Position numbers and translations under genes: made by a program
Assembly: GCA_025093985.1 (NCBI GenBank)
Contig: JACAAK010000002.1
Span: forward strand, 310,001 to 374,000
From: Calvatia gigantea
Lineage: Eukaryota; Basidiomycota; Agaricomycetes; Agaricales; Lycoperdaceae
Direction of reading: 5' to 3'
DNA: 64,000 nucleotides
Shown: positions 1 to 11,123 of the stretch, in pieces
Layout: every line of letters starts with the position of its first letter
Numbering within the stretch: position 1 is the stretch's first letter
The notes under the pieces: model-generated
Told to the model about the DNA's origin: nothing
Seen by the model: the letters and a program-made list of their open reading frames with translations, nothing else
The model's database searches: none

Positions 1-117
1 AATACTATGAATCAGGGTTCGGAGATTGCTGGGCTGGAATAGATGAAACAGGTACAGGATGGAGTAGTAAATGGAGACAAGTACAGAGTGAGCAAGAATA
101 GACGAAAGTTCACAACA
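1..117 (-). repeat. Partial LTR, family 'TGTTGTGAAC', reverse orientation
   Basis: The right end (…GTTCACAACA at 108-117) is the reverse complement of the start of the LTR at 1111. The body (for example GGAATAGATGAAACAGG) matches the reverse-oriented copy at 1781-2084. The left end is cut by the window edge. I infer a ~305 bp LTR family with three copies within 2.1 kb. No target duplication can be checked for this copy. Confidence 0.65.
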
Positions 118-189
118 CAATCCAACTGAATTACCATTGATTCTCTCGTCCACCCAACCCCAACCAAAATCTCCTCTCTACTGTTCCCA

Positions 190-1092
190 GAACCAGGCAA
201 TGGAAAAACACCTGCCCCCCAGGGAACCCATTACAACCTCACCAATATACTGTCCCCAGTACAAGGACTCCTTGAAGCATTAATCAAGAATGTTGACCAA
301 GCAACCAACAGCGAACTAGAGACCATCACTGCCCAAAATAAATGGCTAGTCATGAACCACCACATCACTCTCGCCACTGCCTGTATCACCTTCACTGACA
401 TGTATGCAGGATTCACCAATGTGTCCTCCTCTACCAGCCAACACATCCCAGCCATCTTCAGAGCCCTAGACCAATCCACCCTTACCTCCAGCAAATGACA
501 CTGTACCCAGAGTCTCCAAAGCCAAATTGATCTAGGGCTTGAGGTCTTCAAACATCTCGACCTTGCCAATATATTCCTCGAACTTGCTAATGTAGCCATG
601 AATTTACTTGGAAGAAACAAATCAGCTGAAGATCCCGATATCAACACCCTAATTGACAGGATCCATGTTACCCTCTCCAAATTGCATGACACAGTTAATC
701 CTGCACCACCCCGCAGCGACACCTCTATAGATGAAGAAACCACTGTCTCCATGAAAGAAGAAGTCAATTCCCTTTGACACTTCATAAAAACCATCACCCT
801 ACCACAACTCGTATCGGTTTTTCTTCCCCCCACATGATTCTGCACTGTACTACCAGAACAAGAGAAAGACCAACACTACTGGAGATTGATAGTCAAGAAT
901 TACTGGGACAGCTCCACCACTACTGACTTCCCATTCAACAGTGTCCCAGTCCCTATCCGCCAAGACAGTTGAAGTCATTTACCTGTCTTCTTCACACAAT
1001 CAAGCAGTGGAAAATTCCTTATCACAGCCACCAAGAAAGCCCTTGCCACTGCCATAGTTAATGGAGATTTTGATGAGCTTCCTAAGGTATGA
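190..1092 (+). pseudogene. Retroelement-internal pseudogene with TGA stops
   Basis: One plus-strand frame reads coherently for about 300 codons up to 1088 and is broken only by four TGA codons (near 496, 775, 834 and 969). Their contexts (K*HC, L*HF, T*FC, S*SH) are compatible with former TGG or CGA codons. It ends about 20 bp before an A/G-rich tract and the LTR at 1111, so it is probably the last ORF of the plus-oriented element whose 3' LTR is 1111-1418. I do not recognise the protein and see no RT, integrase or zinc-knuckle motif. An overlapping 204-codon frame on the minus strand is its shadow. Loss of function looks to be by C-to-T deamination, since no frameshift is needed to read it. 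Confidence 0.5.
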
Positions 1093-1110
1093 AGCCTGAC
1101 CAGGGAGTAT

Positions 1111-1418
1111 TGTTGTGAACTTCCACCAATCATATCGGCTCCATACTTGTCTGCATTCCCAATTGTCCTCGTATCTGTTTCAGTTATTTACGTCCCAGTG
1201 ATCTCTGAGTATTGACTCATAGAATTACTATGCCATTGTCATCAGATGTTTCATGTAGTCAACTCTATCTGTTCAACCGGATGTCTCTCGTATTTAAGTG
1301 TACATATATACTCCTGTATTCAGTATGCTTAACCATCTCTTGTTTTCCTCCCCTTACTCACCCTCAAGTCTTAGCCCAAAGTTGCAACCTGAGGTAAACT
1401 CAGACTAAGGTTGTAACA
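1111..1418 (+). repeat. LTR, family 'TGTTGTGAAC', forward copy
   Basis: It begins TGTTGTGAAC directly after a purine tract (CCAGGGAGTAT) and ends GGTTGTAACA. Its 3' ~100 bp (CAAGTCTTAGCCCAAAG…) is the inverted counterpart of the start of 1781-2084. The TG…CA ends and the upstream purine tract suggest the 3' LTR of a plus-strand element. Length is about 308 bp. Confidence 0.7.
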
Positions 1419-1780
1419 AAAATGCAATGAATTCCCTGTTGTTTTTGACACTTGCAAGTTTCTCTTGCTGGCTAATCTGAACATAACTTGATGCAAACTG
1501 GGGTTTGTAGCATCATGCAATGGACAGATTGAGGTCATCATCCCCAGTCTAACAGAAACAAGGAGTTTATTAGTGACATTGAACTAAAGATAGGAGGTGA
1601 CTCATGCTGAAAGATCATTTTCTACACAATCTATTTTCCAGATCCAGCATTTTGGGTGGTTTTCTCATATCCTGTCTATTTTCCACAAAGATACCTCCAT
1701 TTAGACTAATATCATCCCTAGTCCATTTGCCAGCAACTTGAACCCTGAGTTCCAAACAGCAGTACAGATCAGTATGGCTT
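1419..1780. other. Spacer between oppositely oriented LTRs
   Basis: About 360 bp separates the forward LTR (1111-1418) and the reverse LTR (1781-2084). I find no ORF, RNA gene or internal repeat in it. It may be internal sequence of the reverse element or old flank. Confidence 0.35.
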
Positions 1781-2084
1781 TGTTATGACCTTAGTCTGAT
1801 AAGACCTCAGGTTGCAGCTTGGGCTAAGTCTTGAGGATGAGTAAGGGGAAAGAACCAGGTAGTTAAGCATACCAAATATAATAGGTATATGTATGCTTAA
1901 ATACAGGAAGGCCATCCAGTTGAATGGATGGGGTAACTACATGGAACGTCCAATGGAGATAGTGCAGTAGCTAATGTGAGTCATACTCAGGGATTGCTCG
2001 ACAGGAATAGGTGAGACAGGCATACAGATAGATAGAAATGCAGATGATAACAGAGTACAACTTGATTAGTAGAAGTCCATAACA
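1781..2084 (-). repeat. LTR, family 'TGTTGTGAAC', reverse copy
   Basis: It starts TGTTATGACCTTAGTCTGA and ends GAAGTCCATAACA, the reverse complement of the forward LTR with many transitions. It forms a ~300 bp inverted repeat with 1111-1418 (spacer ~360 bp). Differences such as TTGTAACA versus CATAACA are CpG-type transitions. Confidence 0.65.
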
Positions 2085-2540
2085 GGCCTTGCTTCAACTT
2101 GGCTACTGTATCTAGATGGTCTGTCAAAGAGACTGTCAGCTTTGACATTTCAATGCTTGAGTAGTACAAGGAAACTAACCAGATATGTCTTCGATGACCA
2201 AATAAAGGAACCTCCCAACAAAATATATTGCAATGTTCCTCAGCAACTTGCTGTGACCTACCTTGATATACTTTCTTGCATCTTGAAGTAAGGCCATGAT
2301 CTCAGAAATATTTGGACTTTCATTGTTTAACTTGGCTGGGTTGCTTAAAGTGTAAAAGTTGCAAAGCTAACTTTTCATGTGCTTGAGTCTTGCCAATGGT
2401 CTGTATTGAGGGGACTGTATATGGTGCAGGAGGGAAATGACAGTCCAATTGGGGTCCATGCCAATGGCTTGGATAAATTCATCAGCCACCAGAACAATAA
2501 AAGAGACTTTATTATTGGCTGTACTATGAGGGATCAGTGT
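2085..2540. other. Target sequence left of the old gypsy element
   Basis: No confident gene. A minus-strand frame (about 2375-2540; includes the short motif VLVADEFIQAIGMDPNW) looks protein-like and stops at the insertion point of the element that starts at 2546. On the other side of that element (24756 onward) the frame soon meets stops, so it is at best a coding remnant that I cannot identify. Confidence 0.25.
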
Positions 2541-2545
2541 AGTTT
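2541..2545. other. Target-site duplication AGTTT (left)
   Basis: AGTTT immediately precedes the 5' LTR and is repeated immediately after the 3' LTR at 24751-24755. A 5 bp duplication is normal for Ty3/gypsy integrases and fixes both ends of the outer element. Confidence 0.9.
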
Positions 2546-3172
2546 TGTCACAACCCATACATGCGCTCACCTGCTTCACCCGCTCTTACCTGGACTATAC
2601 TTTATATTTTATTTACCATTCGCTCTCACCTGCTCTCCCCTGTCTTCCCCGCTCTCCATTCTTACTATTACAGTATATCTAATGTTAATTTCCGATTATC
2701 CTCCTTGTACATTTCTCTGGTCATCATACCTACTCCCATTTCCCTTGCAATCCCTTTTACCATTCATATTGTTCCTATTTCACCTTATTTCTTTTAGCTA
2801 GTTGCATTCCTGGTGTTTTTATCTAGTGGCCATACCTGGCCTGCACCTGAAGTTGTAGTAGTTTCCTTTTGTAGAACCACACTTCCTTGCATATATAAAC
2901 TGTAGCTACTTTGCCTGTAATCCTCAGTCTGAAATCTACTTAGTGACATGCTACTTCTATTCTATCTCTGTCTCTGTCTCTGTCTCTGCCTCTGACTCTG
3001 TCCTTGTCCCTTATTCTGAAGTTAGGACCACTCATCGGCAGGAGGGCGCAATACATATGTTGAAGCCACGGTCCTCCCAAGTTCGCCTGCTTCGTCCATC
3101 TTCGTCCACATCCACGCATCATCCCGGGCGTCTAGACTCTGGTCATCTCACCCGTGTGACCCGCGCTTAACA
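2546..3172 (+). repeat. 5' LTR of the outer element
   Basis: It runs TGTCACAACC…CTTAACA and matches 24128-24750. It contains a TATATAAA-like promoter (near 2891-2898) and an imperfect CTCTGT hexamer run (about 2963-3002). Comparison with the other LTR shows many sites where one copy has TG and the other CA. Confidence 0.92.
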
Positions 3173-3289
3173 GTATTTCAGACTCCCAACTCCTGCTGTT
3201 GATTTCTATTCCTTCACTTACTATGGCTACATTTGTCAGAACTAAGACTGGCACAACCGTTCGTCGGTCCCTTCACAACAATCCCAAAT

Positions 3290-4803
3290 GAACCCCTTCA
3301 TCAACCCAATCCACCCCCAGAACTCAGAGATTGAAACAGTCTCACCTATCTGTTCCAGGCAACTTCCTGCAAAACTCCCCTAACCCCTTCACAGAGCCAA
3401 TCTGGGAGGAACTTCCCAAACATAGCTCCAGCCCACCTTGGGGCCTGAGTAGTGGAAACAGCATAGGCGGCACAGTCCCACCTGGAGATCCTGGCTACCC
3501 TGGTGGTGGTGACTATAGTATTAATGATGAAGACAACTATGGCAATGACCAGAACGATGGTCTAGAATATGCCGATTACCCTTACCCCAATTCCAATGAT
3601 GGTGGAGGCGATGGGCCTGGAGGCGATGATGAACCCGAGGAACCATCGGATGATAATGACAATGGTGATGATGAAACAAGCACTAGTGAGCCACGCAGCC
3701 ATCAGGGACTTGATCACCCTCTGGCCTGCGCTATTAGATCCCTCGCTAATGCCATAGACAATCGTGCTTGCTCTCAGCCAGCCCCAGCCTCCTCGACCTC
3801 CCCATACTAAGGCCCGTGAACCCAAACCTATTCAGCGGTGCCAACCCTGATGACCTTCCTCACTTCCTTTTCCAATGTCGACTCTACTTCCGTGCCAACC
3901 CTACACAATTCACATCTGATACCACCAAGGTCAACTTCGCCCTCACCTTCCTCACTGACGTCGCTCTTCACTGGTTTGAAACTGGCATTGACCAGAAAGA
4001 GACTCAAGGCATATCCCATGCCTGGTCCACCAACTGGGATGAGTTCACCACTGAGCTCAAGACCAACTTCGGTGTAGCCGACCTGAAGGGCAAATCGGCT
4101 GAACTCCTGGAGAATCTGAAGATGAAGCACAGTGAGAAGATCACCACCTATAACATTGAATTCATGCGGCTCTCATCCCGACTTCGATAGGGCAATGATG
4201 TCCTTTGCTACTGCTACTACAAAGGCCTCCCCTGATCGTCTCCAAGATGCCCTATCTTCTCGCCCCAATGGCAAGCCTACCTCGTTCAACGAAATGTGTG
4301 AAGTAGCCATCATCCTCGATAATTGCTATTGGGAACGTCAACACGAGAAGACCCATGTGAAGGAAGTGGCCGAATCGGCATCCGCTTCTCTCAACAGGAA
4401 GTCGGATAACAACCCAGGACCTCCCTCGAACAAAGCCTGCAGCAACAACAACAACAGCAACAACAGCAACAGCAACAACAACAACAGCAACAGCAACAAG
4501 CCCAACCACAGCAGCAGCAAGGGCAATACCTTGAACAAACCCACCAACACTACCCTATCCTCCTCTACACCTGCCAAATCATCCTCCCCCGCTAAACCTG
4601 ACTTATCTGACAAACTCGGCAAGGACAGCAAGCTGACTACTGAAGAACGCAAGTGCTGCCTCGACAACAACCTCTGCCTGTTCTGTGGCAACGCCAGCCA
4701 CAAGGTTAGCGAATGTAGGAAGAAAGCTGCTTCAACTGCAAAGGCTGTCACCTGCAAGGCCGAAGTGGTTGGGGAGAGCTCTGAAAAGAGCTTGGAAAAA
4801 TGA
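3290..4803 (+). pseudogene. Gag of the outer element, degraded
   Basis: The frame from 3331 gives an acidic, G/N/D-rich N-terminal region. From about 3730 it becomes the conserved retrotransposon Gag domain: short conserved runs such as FALTFLTDVALHWFE near 3940-3980 mark the agaric chromovirus capsid region. A CX2CX4HX4C zinc knuckle (C-LF-C-GNAS-H-KVSE-C) lies at about 4675-4716. An Asn/Ser/Gln-rich low-complexity tract from AAC/AGC repeats covers 4438-4530. A TAG at 4188-4190 replaces the expected Trp after RLR, and two or three single-base indels (around 3800-3835 and an extra C near 4229-4232) shift the frame. Gag ends at TGA 4801-4803, overlapping the first ATG of the pol frame (ATGA). 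The minus-strand poly-Leu ORF over the Asn tract is a shadow. Confidence 0.8.
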
Positions 4804-7800
4804 GTGGCGGTCCTCAGGACTCTGCACAGGCTGAGGACCGCGTTGAACTCACCTGTGCCACAGAGTGTTTTCGACTCAATGCTTCCGCTCTTTCTAACTC
4901 CAATTCCCTACAGCTCTATCTCACTTCCCCTTCTGTTTCTTCATCTGCTTCATCCAATCTCATCTACTTCAAGGCTCTTGTTGATAGTGGGTCTACCCAT
5001 TGCTTCGTGGACTCTGACTTTGTATATTCATATGATCTTCCAACCACACCCATTCCTCCTATTGAACTTCATCTCTTTGATGGCTCGTCTAATGCATACA
5101 TTACTGAACTAGTGAAGCTTCCTGTTACCTTTGACTGTGGTGAATCTATGACTCTGGACTTTTATGTCACCCAGCTTGACTCTTCTTGCTCTGTGGTTCT
5201 TGGATATAACTGGCTCACCCACTACAATCCGTCAATTGACTGGGTTCTGGGCCATATCACTTTCCGACTGCTTCAGCCTGAACTTCCTGCCACTTCTGCT
5301 CGCAGTGCGTCCATTCCAGTCACACCTGCATCCTCTGCGGTGTCCGCTTCAGCCGCCCCATCTGTCACCTCACAGTCTTCACCATCTGCTTCTTCTGCCA
5401 CTTCTGTTATGGGCATGGTTGACACAGCTCATCCGCACATCTCACTGGTTAACGCCACCGCCTTCCTCCATGCCTCTCACCTCCCTGGTTCAGTTCAGTA
5501 TAGCCTCAATCTCAATGACCCGTCTATAACAGCTTCCTCTGCCTCTGTTGAGGAGCCTCAGAATAACTGGTCCCATATCCCAGAAGAGTACTGTGATTTT
5601 GCTGATGTCTTCAGTAAAATGAAGGCTGACAAGCTTGCCCCACATCAGCTGTACGACCTCCAGATCAATCTCAAAGAAGGTGGCCAACCACCAGTTGGTA
5701 CCATTTATTCCCTATCTCAGGTTGAACTAGAGGCTCTATGCAAATTCATTGACAAAAACCTTGCTATCGGATTCATCCGCCCCTCCAATTCCCCTCACGG
5801 AGCCCCTGTCCTCTTTGTCAAGAAAAAGGATGGTTCACTCTGTTTATGCGTCGATTTCCAAGGTCTCAACCACATTACCAAGAAGGATCGCTACCCTCTT
5901 CCTCTCATATCCGACCTACTCAATTTGCCCCACAAAGCCCGCATCTATACCAAGATTGGCCTATGCCATGCTTATCACCTCGTCTGTATCGCAGAAGGTG
6001 ACGAATGGAAAACGGCCTTCTGAACCCACTATGGATCATTTGAGTGACTCGTTATGCCTTTTGGCCTTACCAATGCACCTGCCGCCTTCCAGCAGTTCAT
6101 GAATGACATCTTCAAAGATCTCTTAGATGTCTGTGTTATAGTTTATCTTGATGACATACTCATCTATTCCGACGACATCAGCGTACACCACAAGCAAGTC
6201 CACGAGGTTCTCAAGCGGCTTAGGCAGAACGGTCTCTACGCCCACATGGATAAGTGTGAATTTGAGTCTGACACAGTTGAATACCTTGGTTACATTCTTT
6301 CCCCTGATGGTCTCAAGATGTCTGAAGACAAGGTCAAGATTATCCAGGACTGGCCAGAACTGAAGAAGATCAAGGACATACAGTCCTTCTTAGGTTTTGC
6401 CAACTTCTATTGTCATTTCATTTATAACTACTCTGACATTGTAGTTCCTCTCACCCACCTTACCCACAAGGGTATTCCTTGGAACTTCAATGATAAATGT
6501 CAAGAGGCTTTCCAATTATTGAAGGACACTTTCACCTCCGCTCCTATCCTGACCCACTGGATTCCTGACGCTCAGATCATCGTCGAGACCAATGCATCTG
6601 ACTACGCGCTAGCTGCCATCCTCTCTATTGTCACTGAAGATGGTGAAGTTCACCCCATGGCCTTCCATTCCCATACATTCACTTCGGCCGAGTTGAACTA
6701 TGACACACATGACAAGGAACTACTGGCTATCTTTGAAGCCTTTAGGATCTGGCGGCATTATCTTGAAGGTGCTCCCCTTCCCATTGACGTTGTCACTGAT
6801 CATAAGAATCTGGAATACTTCTGCACCACTAAAATCCTCACCCACTGTCAAGCTCGCTGGTCTGAATTCTTGTCACAGTTCAATCTCACCATCCACTTTT
6901 GCCCTGGCCGACTTGGTATGAAGCCCAACGCTTTAACTAGACGATGGGATGTCTACCCTAAAGGGGGGAATAATGGCTATGCTATGGTCAATCCTCACAA
7001 CTTCCGTCCAGTCTTTACTCATGAACAACTCACAGCCTCCATCCGCACTACTTATCTTTATACCCCTTCCCTTCGCGCAGCCATGATCATTGACCTCAAT
7101 CAACTGCATTCTGACATCCTTTCATCTCTTCCGCAAGACCTGACTGCAGCTCAACACCTAGCCAAACCCAAAGGACACTGGACTGTAGATTCGTCCAGTT
7201 TTCTCCACCTTAATGACAGGATCTACATTCCCAATGTTGACAATCTTCGACTTTGCATTCTACAGTACAAGCACGATCACATCCTTTTTGGACACTTCAG
7301 TCAGAACAAGACTCTGGAGTTAGTCCGACATGATTACACTTGGCCTGAAATCTGCATGACAGTCAAAGATTTCTGCAAATCCTGCATCACCTGCATGTGC
7401 TCTAAGCCACAATGACACTGACCTTATGAAAACCTCAAGCAGCTCCCCATTCCTGAACGGCCATGGAACTCTATCTCTATGGACTTCATCGAGAAACTTC
7501 CCATATCTTCCGGCTATGACACTATCCTTGTTATTGTTGATCACCTCACCAAGCAATCTTTGTTCATTCCCACTCACGACACCATCACCTCAGCTGAACT
7601 TGTCCACCTATTCATCATTCATGTATTCTCGAAACATGGCATTCCTGAATATGTTACGTCTGATCATGGCTCCAAATTCATTTCACACTTCTTCCGCTCA
7701 CTTGGACAAGCACTGGATATGAAGTTACACTTCACCTCCAGGTATCACCCTGAGGGTGATGGACAAACCGAATGGACTAACCAAACTCTCAAGCAATACC

Positions 7801-8558
7801 TCCATGTCTACTGCAACTACCAGCAGGACAACTGGGCTGAGTTACTGCCACTAGCTGAGTTTGCCTATAACAACGCTCCTAGTGCCACTACTGGTGTCTC
7901 CCTATTCTTTGCTAATAAAGGCTATCATCCCAATATCACAGTCTATCCGGAATGCGACTTGGCGTCCGCACGTGCACGTCAATTCGTTGTCGACCTCGAT
8001 GAACTCCACACAGTACTCAAATCTGAGATCAAGCAAGCTCAAGAACAGTACCAGTCATCCACTGATGCCCGCCGGACATCCGCACCTAACTTCACAGTTG
8101 GGCAAAAGGTCTTTGTTAAGGCGCAGTTCTTCCGTATGACTCGGCCATCGAAGAAACTCTCGGAGAAGTATTTGGGTCCTTATGAGATTATTGCTCAACC
8201 CAGTTCTGTTTCTTATACTCTACGCTTACCTGACTCAATGCATGCCGTTCACCCAGTATTCCATGTTTCGATGCTTGAATCTGCCACACCTAACCCATTT
8301 GACAGCCGCTCTGACCCACCTCCTCCATCCATTGAAGTTGAAGGCGAGCCGGAGTACGAAATCACCCGCATTGTTGATTCGAAGATCAACCATTGACGTG
8401 CCTGCAAGTTATTATACAAGGTCATTTGGTTGGGTTATGAGGATACTGAAGAAGAGTCTTCTTGGCTGCCTGCTACTGAATTAGAGCATGCAGCTGAACT
8501 TGTGGCAGATTTCCATACAGCTTATTCTGCTAAGCCTAGTCCCTTGTATTCTTTGTAA
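4800..8558 (+). pseudogene. Pol of the outer element: protease, RT, RNase H, integrase, chromodomain
   Basis: A single plus-strand frame carries all enzymes. Aspartic protease DSGS is near 4986. The RT active site YLDD is near 6145. RNase H is near 6590 but reads ETNAS where ETDAS is expected, so the first catalytic Asp is Asn. The integrase HHCC finger is at about 7270-7400, and the core has DFIEKLP near 7480, SDHGSKF near 7660 and GQTEWTNQ near 7760 (DD-E residues kept). A chromodomain (EYEITRIVDSKI…LLYKVIWLGYE…SSWLPA) covers about 8350-8490. Premature stops are TGA at 6021, 6042, 7412 and 8395; all fit CGA-to-TGA or TGG-to-TGA. Replacements such as R-to-W, R-to-H and R-to-C at otherwise invariant positions point to CpG deamination. 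It is non-functional. Confidence 0.9.
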
Positions 8559-8690
8559 CACTTAATGGACTTATTTTCACTCTTATTCATGGACAGACTT
8601 TCTTTTATTATTGGACATTCAACTTTATTAACATCAAAATCACGAGGAGCAAGGAAAGCTGTGTTCACCCACACACCCTCAATCCTCATG

Positions 8691-9270
8691 CTAGCCCCCT
8701 TCCACACCCTCTTCTGCACCATCTTCTTTTTCTCCACTCTCCTCCGCACTTTCTTCACTTCCTTCCTCTCCACTACTACCGTTTCCCTTCTCTTCCTCAT
8801 CCAAGTCCATCTGCTCACCCCCTTCTCACACTGGTCACAATGGCCCCTCACCCTGGTCCTCGATGTTGGTGTCACCCACCTCATCCACATGCTGTCAGAT
8901 ATCTGCACCAGGCAGCTGTTCTGCAATCTGTCCTGGATGTTCAGTCCTTCCTGTATGCAGAGGATACTGTTGACTTACCACCAGGCCAAGGGCGCGGAAC
9001 TCCTCTCCATTTGCAATGGTCTCCCTCAAGATTGTAGCCGAATTGCAGGTATCATGTTCTCGGTATCAGGACTCATGTGCCATCCATGCGTTCTGCTGAC
9101 ACAATAAAACAATGATTTTGTTGAGGCATAGGATGTTCTCTTCAAGTGCAGTCGCGAATCAGTTAAGATGTCGCATGAGGACGTGGGGATTCGAGATCTT
9201 GGTGCTCCCACCCAACAGCTCACACTTTCGCTTGCCCTTGACACAAGTCGCACATTTGGTGGTAACCCGG
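8691..9270 (-). pseudogene. Antisense zinc-cluster gene of the outer element, exon 2
   Basis: Read on the minus strand from the acceptor at 9271-9272, one frame runs 193 codons to TAG 8691-8693. It begins with a second CX2CX6C half-cluster (C-AT-C-VKGKRK-C, about 9213-9247), passes a coiled region (ILRETIANGEE) and ends in a long acidic E/G/S tail. The frame is kept throughout but contains five premature TGA codons and no other stop type. It joins in phase to exon 1 (23467-23990) across the intron in which the 14.1 kb element sits. Function is unknown; paired C6 clusters are known in fungal Zn(II)2Cys6 DNA-binding proteins, so a DNA-binding role is inferred. Confidence 0.75.
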
Positions 9271-9307
9271 CTAAGGACTTCTCAGCTTAATAGTCAACAG
9301 GAAGAGG

Positions 9308-9311
9308 CCGC
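9308..9311. other. Target-site duplication CCGC (left)
   Basis: CCGC directly flanks the inner element at 9308-9311 and again at 23457-23460. The 4 bp length matches the ACGG duplication at the solo LTR of the same family (60062-60065 and 61373-61376). Confidence 0.9.
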
Positions 9312-10618
9312 TAAAGAGGCAGAAATAGAAATACTAAATGTGATATGGATGTTCGGCTTAGATTAAGCTGACGGAATAGATTTTTAAAGATTTCTGCACA
9401 AGGCAAGTTCGTGGGGAGGCAATCTGACAATATGAGGGACAATTCCACAAAATAACGCGAATCAACGACGCGTGGAGAACACTAGAATAGCTAACTACCT
9501 TCGCTAAGAAGAGTAAAGCCAAGTTACACTGTAAAAAGTGCGACTCGTGTCCTTTATCCAAGAAGTTAACAAGACACAGAACCTCAGGTACTCCCTAAGC
9601 TTCACCCTTATCAAGTTAACGACCAGAAGCGCACTGTCCTACACTTGTGATACGCCAAGTACCAGGGTGTAGCGATGCAATACGCTCTTAATCTAAGCTC
9701 ACTTCACGAGTAAGCCTGAGGTCTTCTTCTTAGATCAAAAGGTCTCAACCCTAGCTCAAGTCACTTAGTCTAGTTAATCTCGAAAGAACTTATTACTTTG
9801 CTTCGCTCAGGCACAATAGATCGCTTTTCACTGCGCTCTGAAGGCTGGGCAATGGCTAGTAGGTTCCTTGCCACGTCCGACACCTCAGAGGGGGTTTATA
9901 TATTATTTGGGTGCTCGTTATGACAAGACAATGATTACACAACTAGGAACATATTATCAAGCAAGGTACAAACCAGTAGATTAGATCGCGCGCCAAGAGA
10001 GCTGCAACCTGTTAGATTAGTGAAACATTGGAAATACAGAAGGATTCTGGGTATCCGTTTGTTCCGGGCTGTGTTTTAGCCCGTTCTCTGGGTCTGCATT
10101 CTTCTCTAAATATGTAGAACATCTAAGATTTCGGACGTCGCGTGAACTGTTCTCCTATGTGTCCCCGTGGATTGTACGCGAACGCGTCCATACGTGTCAT
10201 TAGTGCTGAGTGATGTTCGTTAATCTAACAACGGTGGCATTTCCTTGTGAACATGCCGATCAGCCTTTTAGATTAAGCACGTCGGACTTATTTCTCGAGT
10301 CTAGACTCATTGGAGGGGTCCCGTAGCTCTGTATAGACGCATTGGAATGGTTTTACTGCCTGGTCCGGCCGGAATCACGACTGGTCATATGGTACACTGT
10401 TAGAATTGCTTTTTGTTAAGCACAGTGGTCATCCCGTAGCCGCCGCTATCCGTCATCAATGGTCATAGTGTTCTACAGTGATCGAGTACTCTTTTATTAT
10501 ACTGTTGGGCTCTTAGATTAGGTCGTACTACTACAGGAAGGTTTGATGCAATCGTTAGATTAGGCTTGTATGCCTTAGATTAGCGATTTTCATGCGTGAA
10601 AACGGCTTTGCCGTTACA
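9312..10618 (-). repeat. 3' LTR of the inner element
   Basis: On the plus strand it reads TAAAGAGGCAG…GCCGTTACA, 1307 bp, about 99.6% identical to 22150-23456. It contains eight exact copies of TTAGATTA/TAATCTAA (9358, 9689, 10012, 10221, 10268, 10513, 10555, 10575) and a near copy at 9977. It also carries a 67-codon ORF (9358-9561, minus). Confidence 0.95.
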
Positions 10619-11123
10619 TCTCCCCCTCACTATAGATGACTGCCCTCAGTCCTCCGTTAAGTCTGACATGATCATTAAGCAACAACTTTGCTTTCTCTCT
10701 GTTTGCTGATCTTTAAGCGCGCACAGAAGCACCGGGCTCAATCAACTAGAAGTATTTTTATGCTTCACGGTGAAGTCTTCGAGGGATGATCTGATTTCAC
10801 CCTCTTCGACATCGAGTTCTCCTTTCGGTAACCCTATCGCCGTTAGCGGCTAATGCTTCTCGCAGCTGATATCCGCTGTTGCTATCTTAAGCCTTTCATG
10901 GCTGCCTGTTATTCTAAACATTTTTATATGTTTTGTGTGTATCTTAGATACATTCCTCTCGCTAAGTACGATACCGGGTTGTAGAACCTCGCTCATCCGT
11001 TTTGGACTGTGAGATTAAGAACCCGGCCTTATCACGTTGCGTTAGCTTAACCTTCCCTCGATCGTGCGGTATATAAGAACAGCACACGTTTTTTCTTCCT
11101 AGTTTCATACATCTATCATTGTT
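10619..11123 (+). promoter_or_regulatory. PPT plus candidate promoter of accessory gene A
   Basis: 10619-10631 is the polypurine tract (minus strand) for plus-strand priming. The rest, up to the ATG at 11124, has no ORF. A TATATAAG box at 11070-11077 lies ~50 bp before the ATG of gene A, giving it its own promoter that fires opposite to the LTR promoter. Confidence 0.6.

Noticed and set aside
231..845. 204-codon minus-strand ORF
   Set aside because: Its composition mirrors the plus-strand pseudogene frame, which reads coherently through TGA codons; the minus frame has no recognisable motif.
2963..3002. CTCTGT tandem run as a functional repeat
   Set aside because: Short imperfect microsatellite shared by both LTRs of the old element; no sign of more than simple sequence.
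4338..4757. Minus-strand ORF with a long poly-Leu tract (apparent membrane protein)
   Set aside because: It is the reverse reading of the CAA/AAC/AGC low-complexity tract in the old gag.
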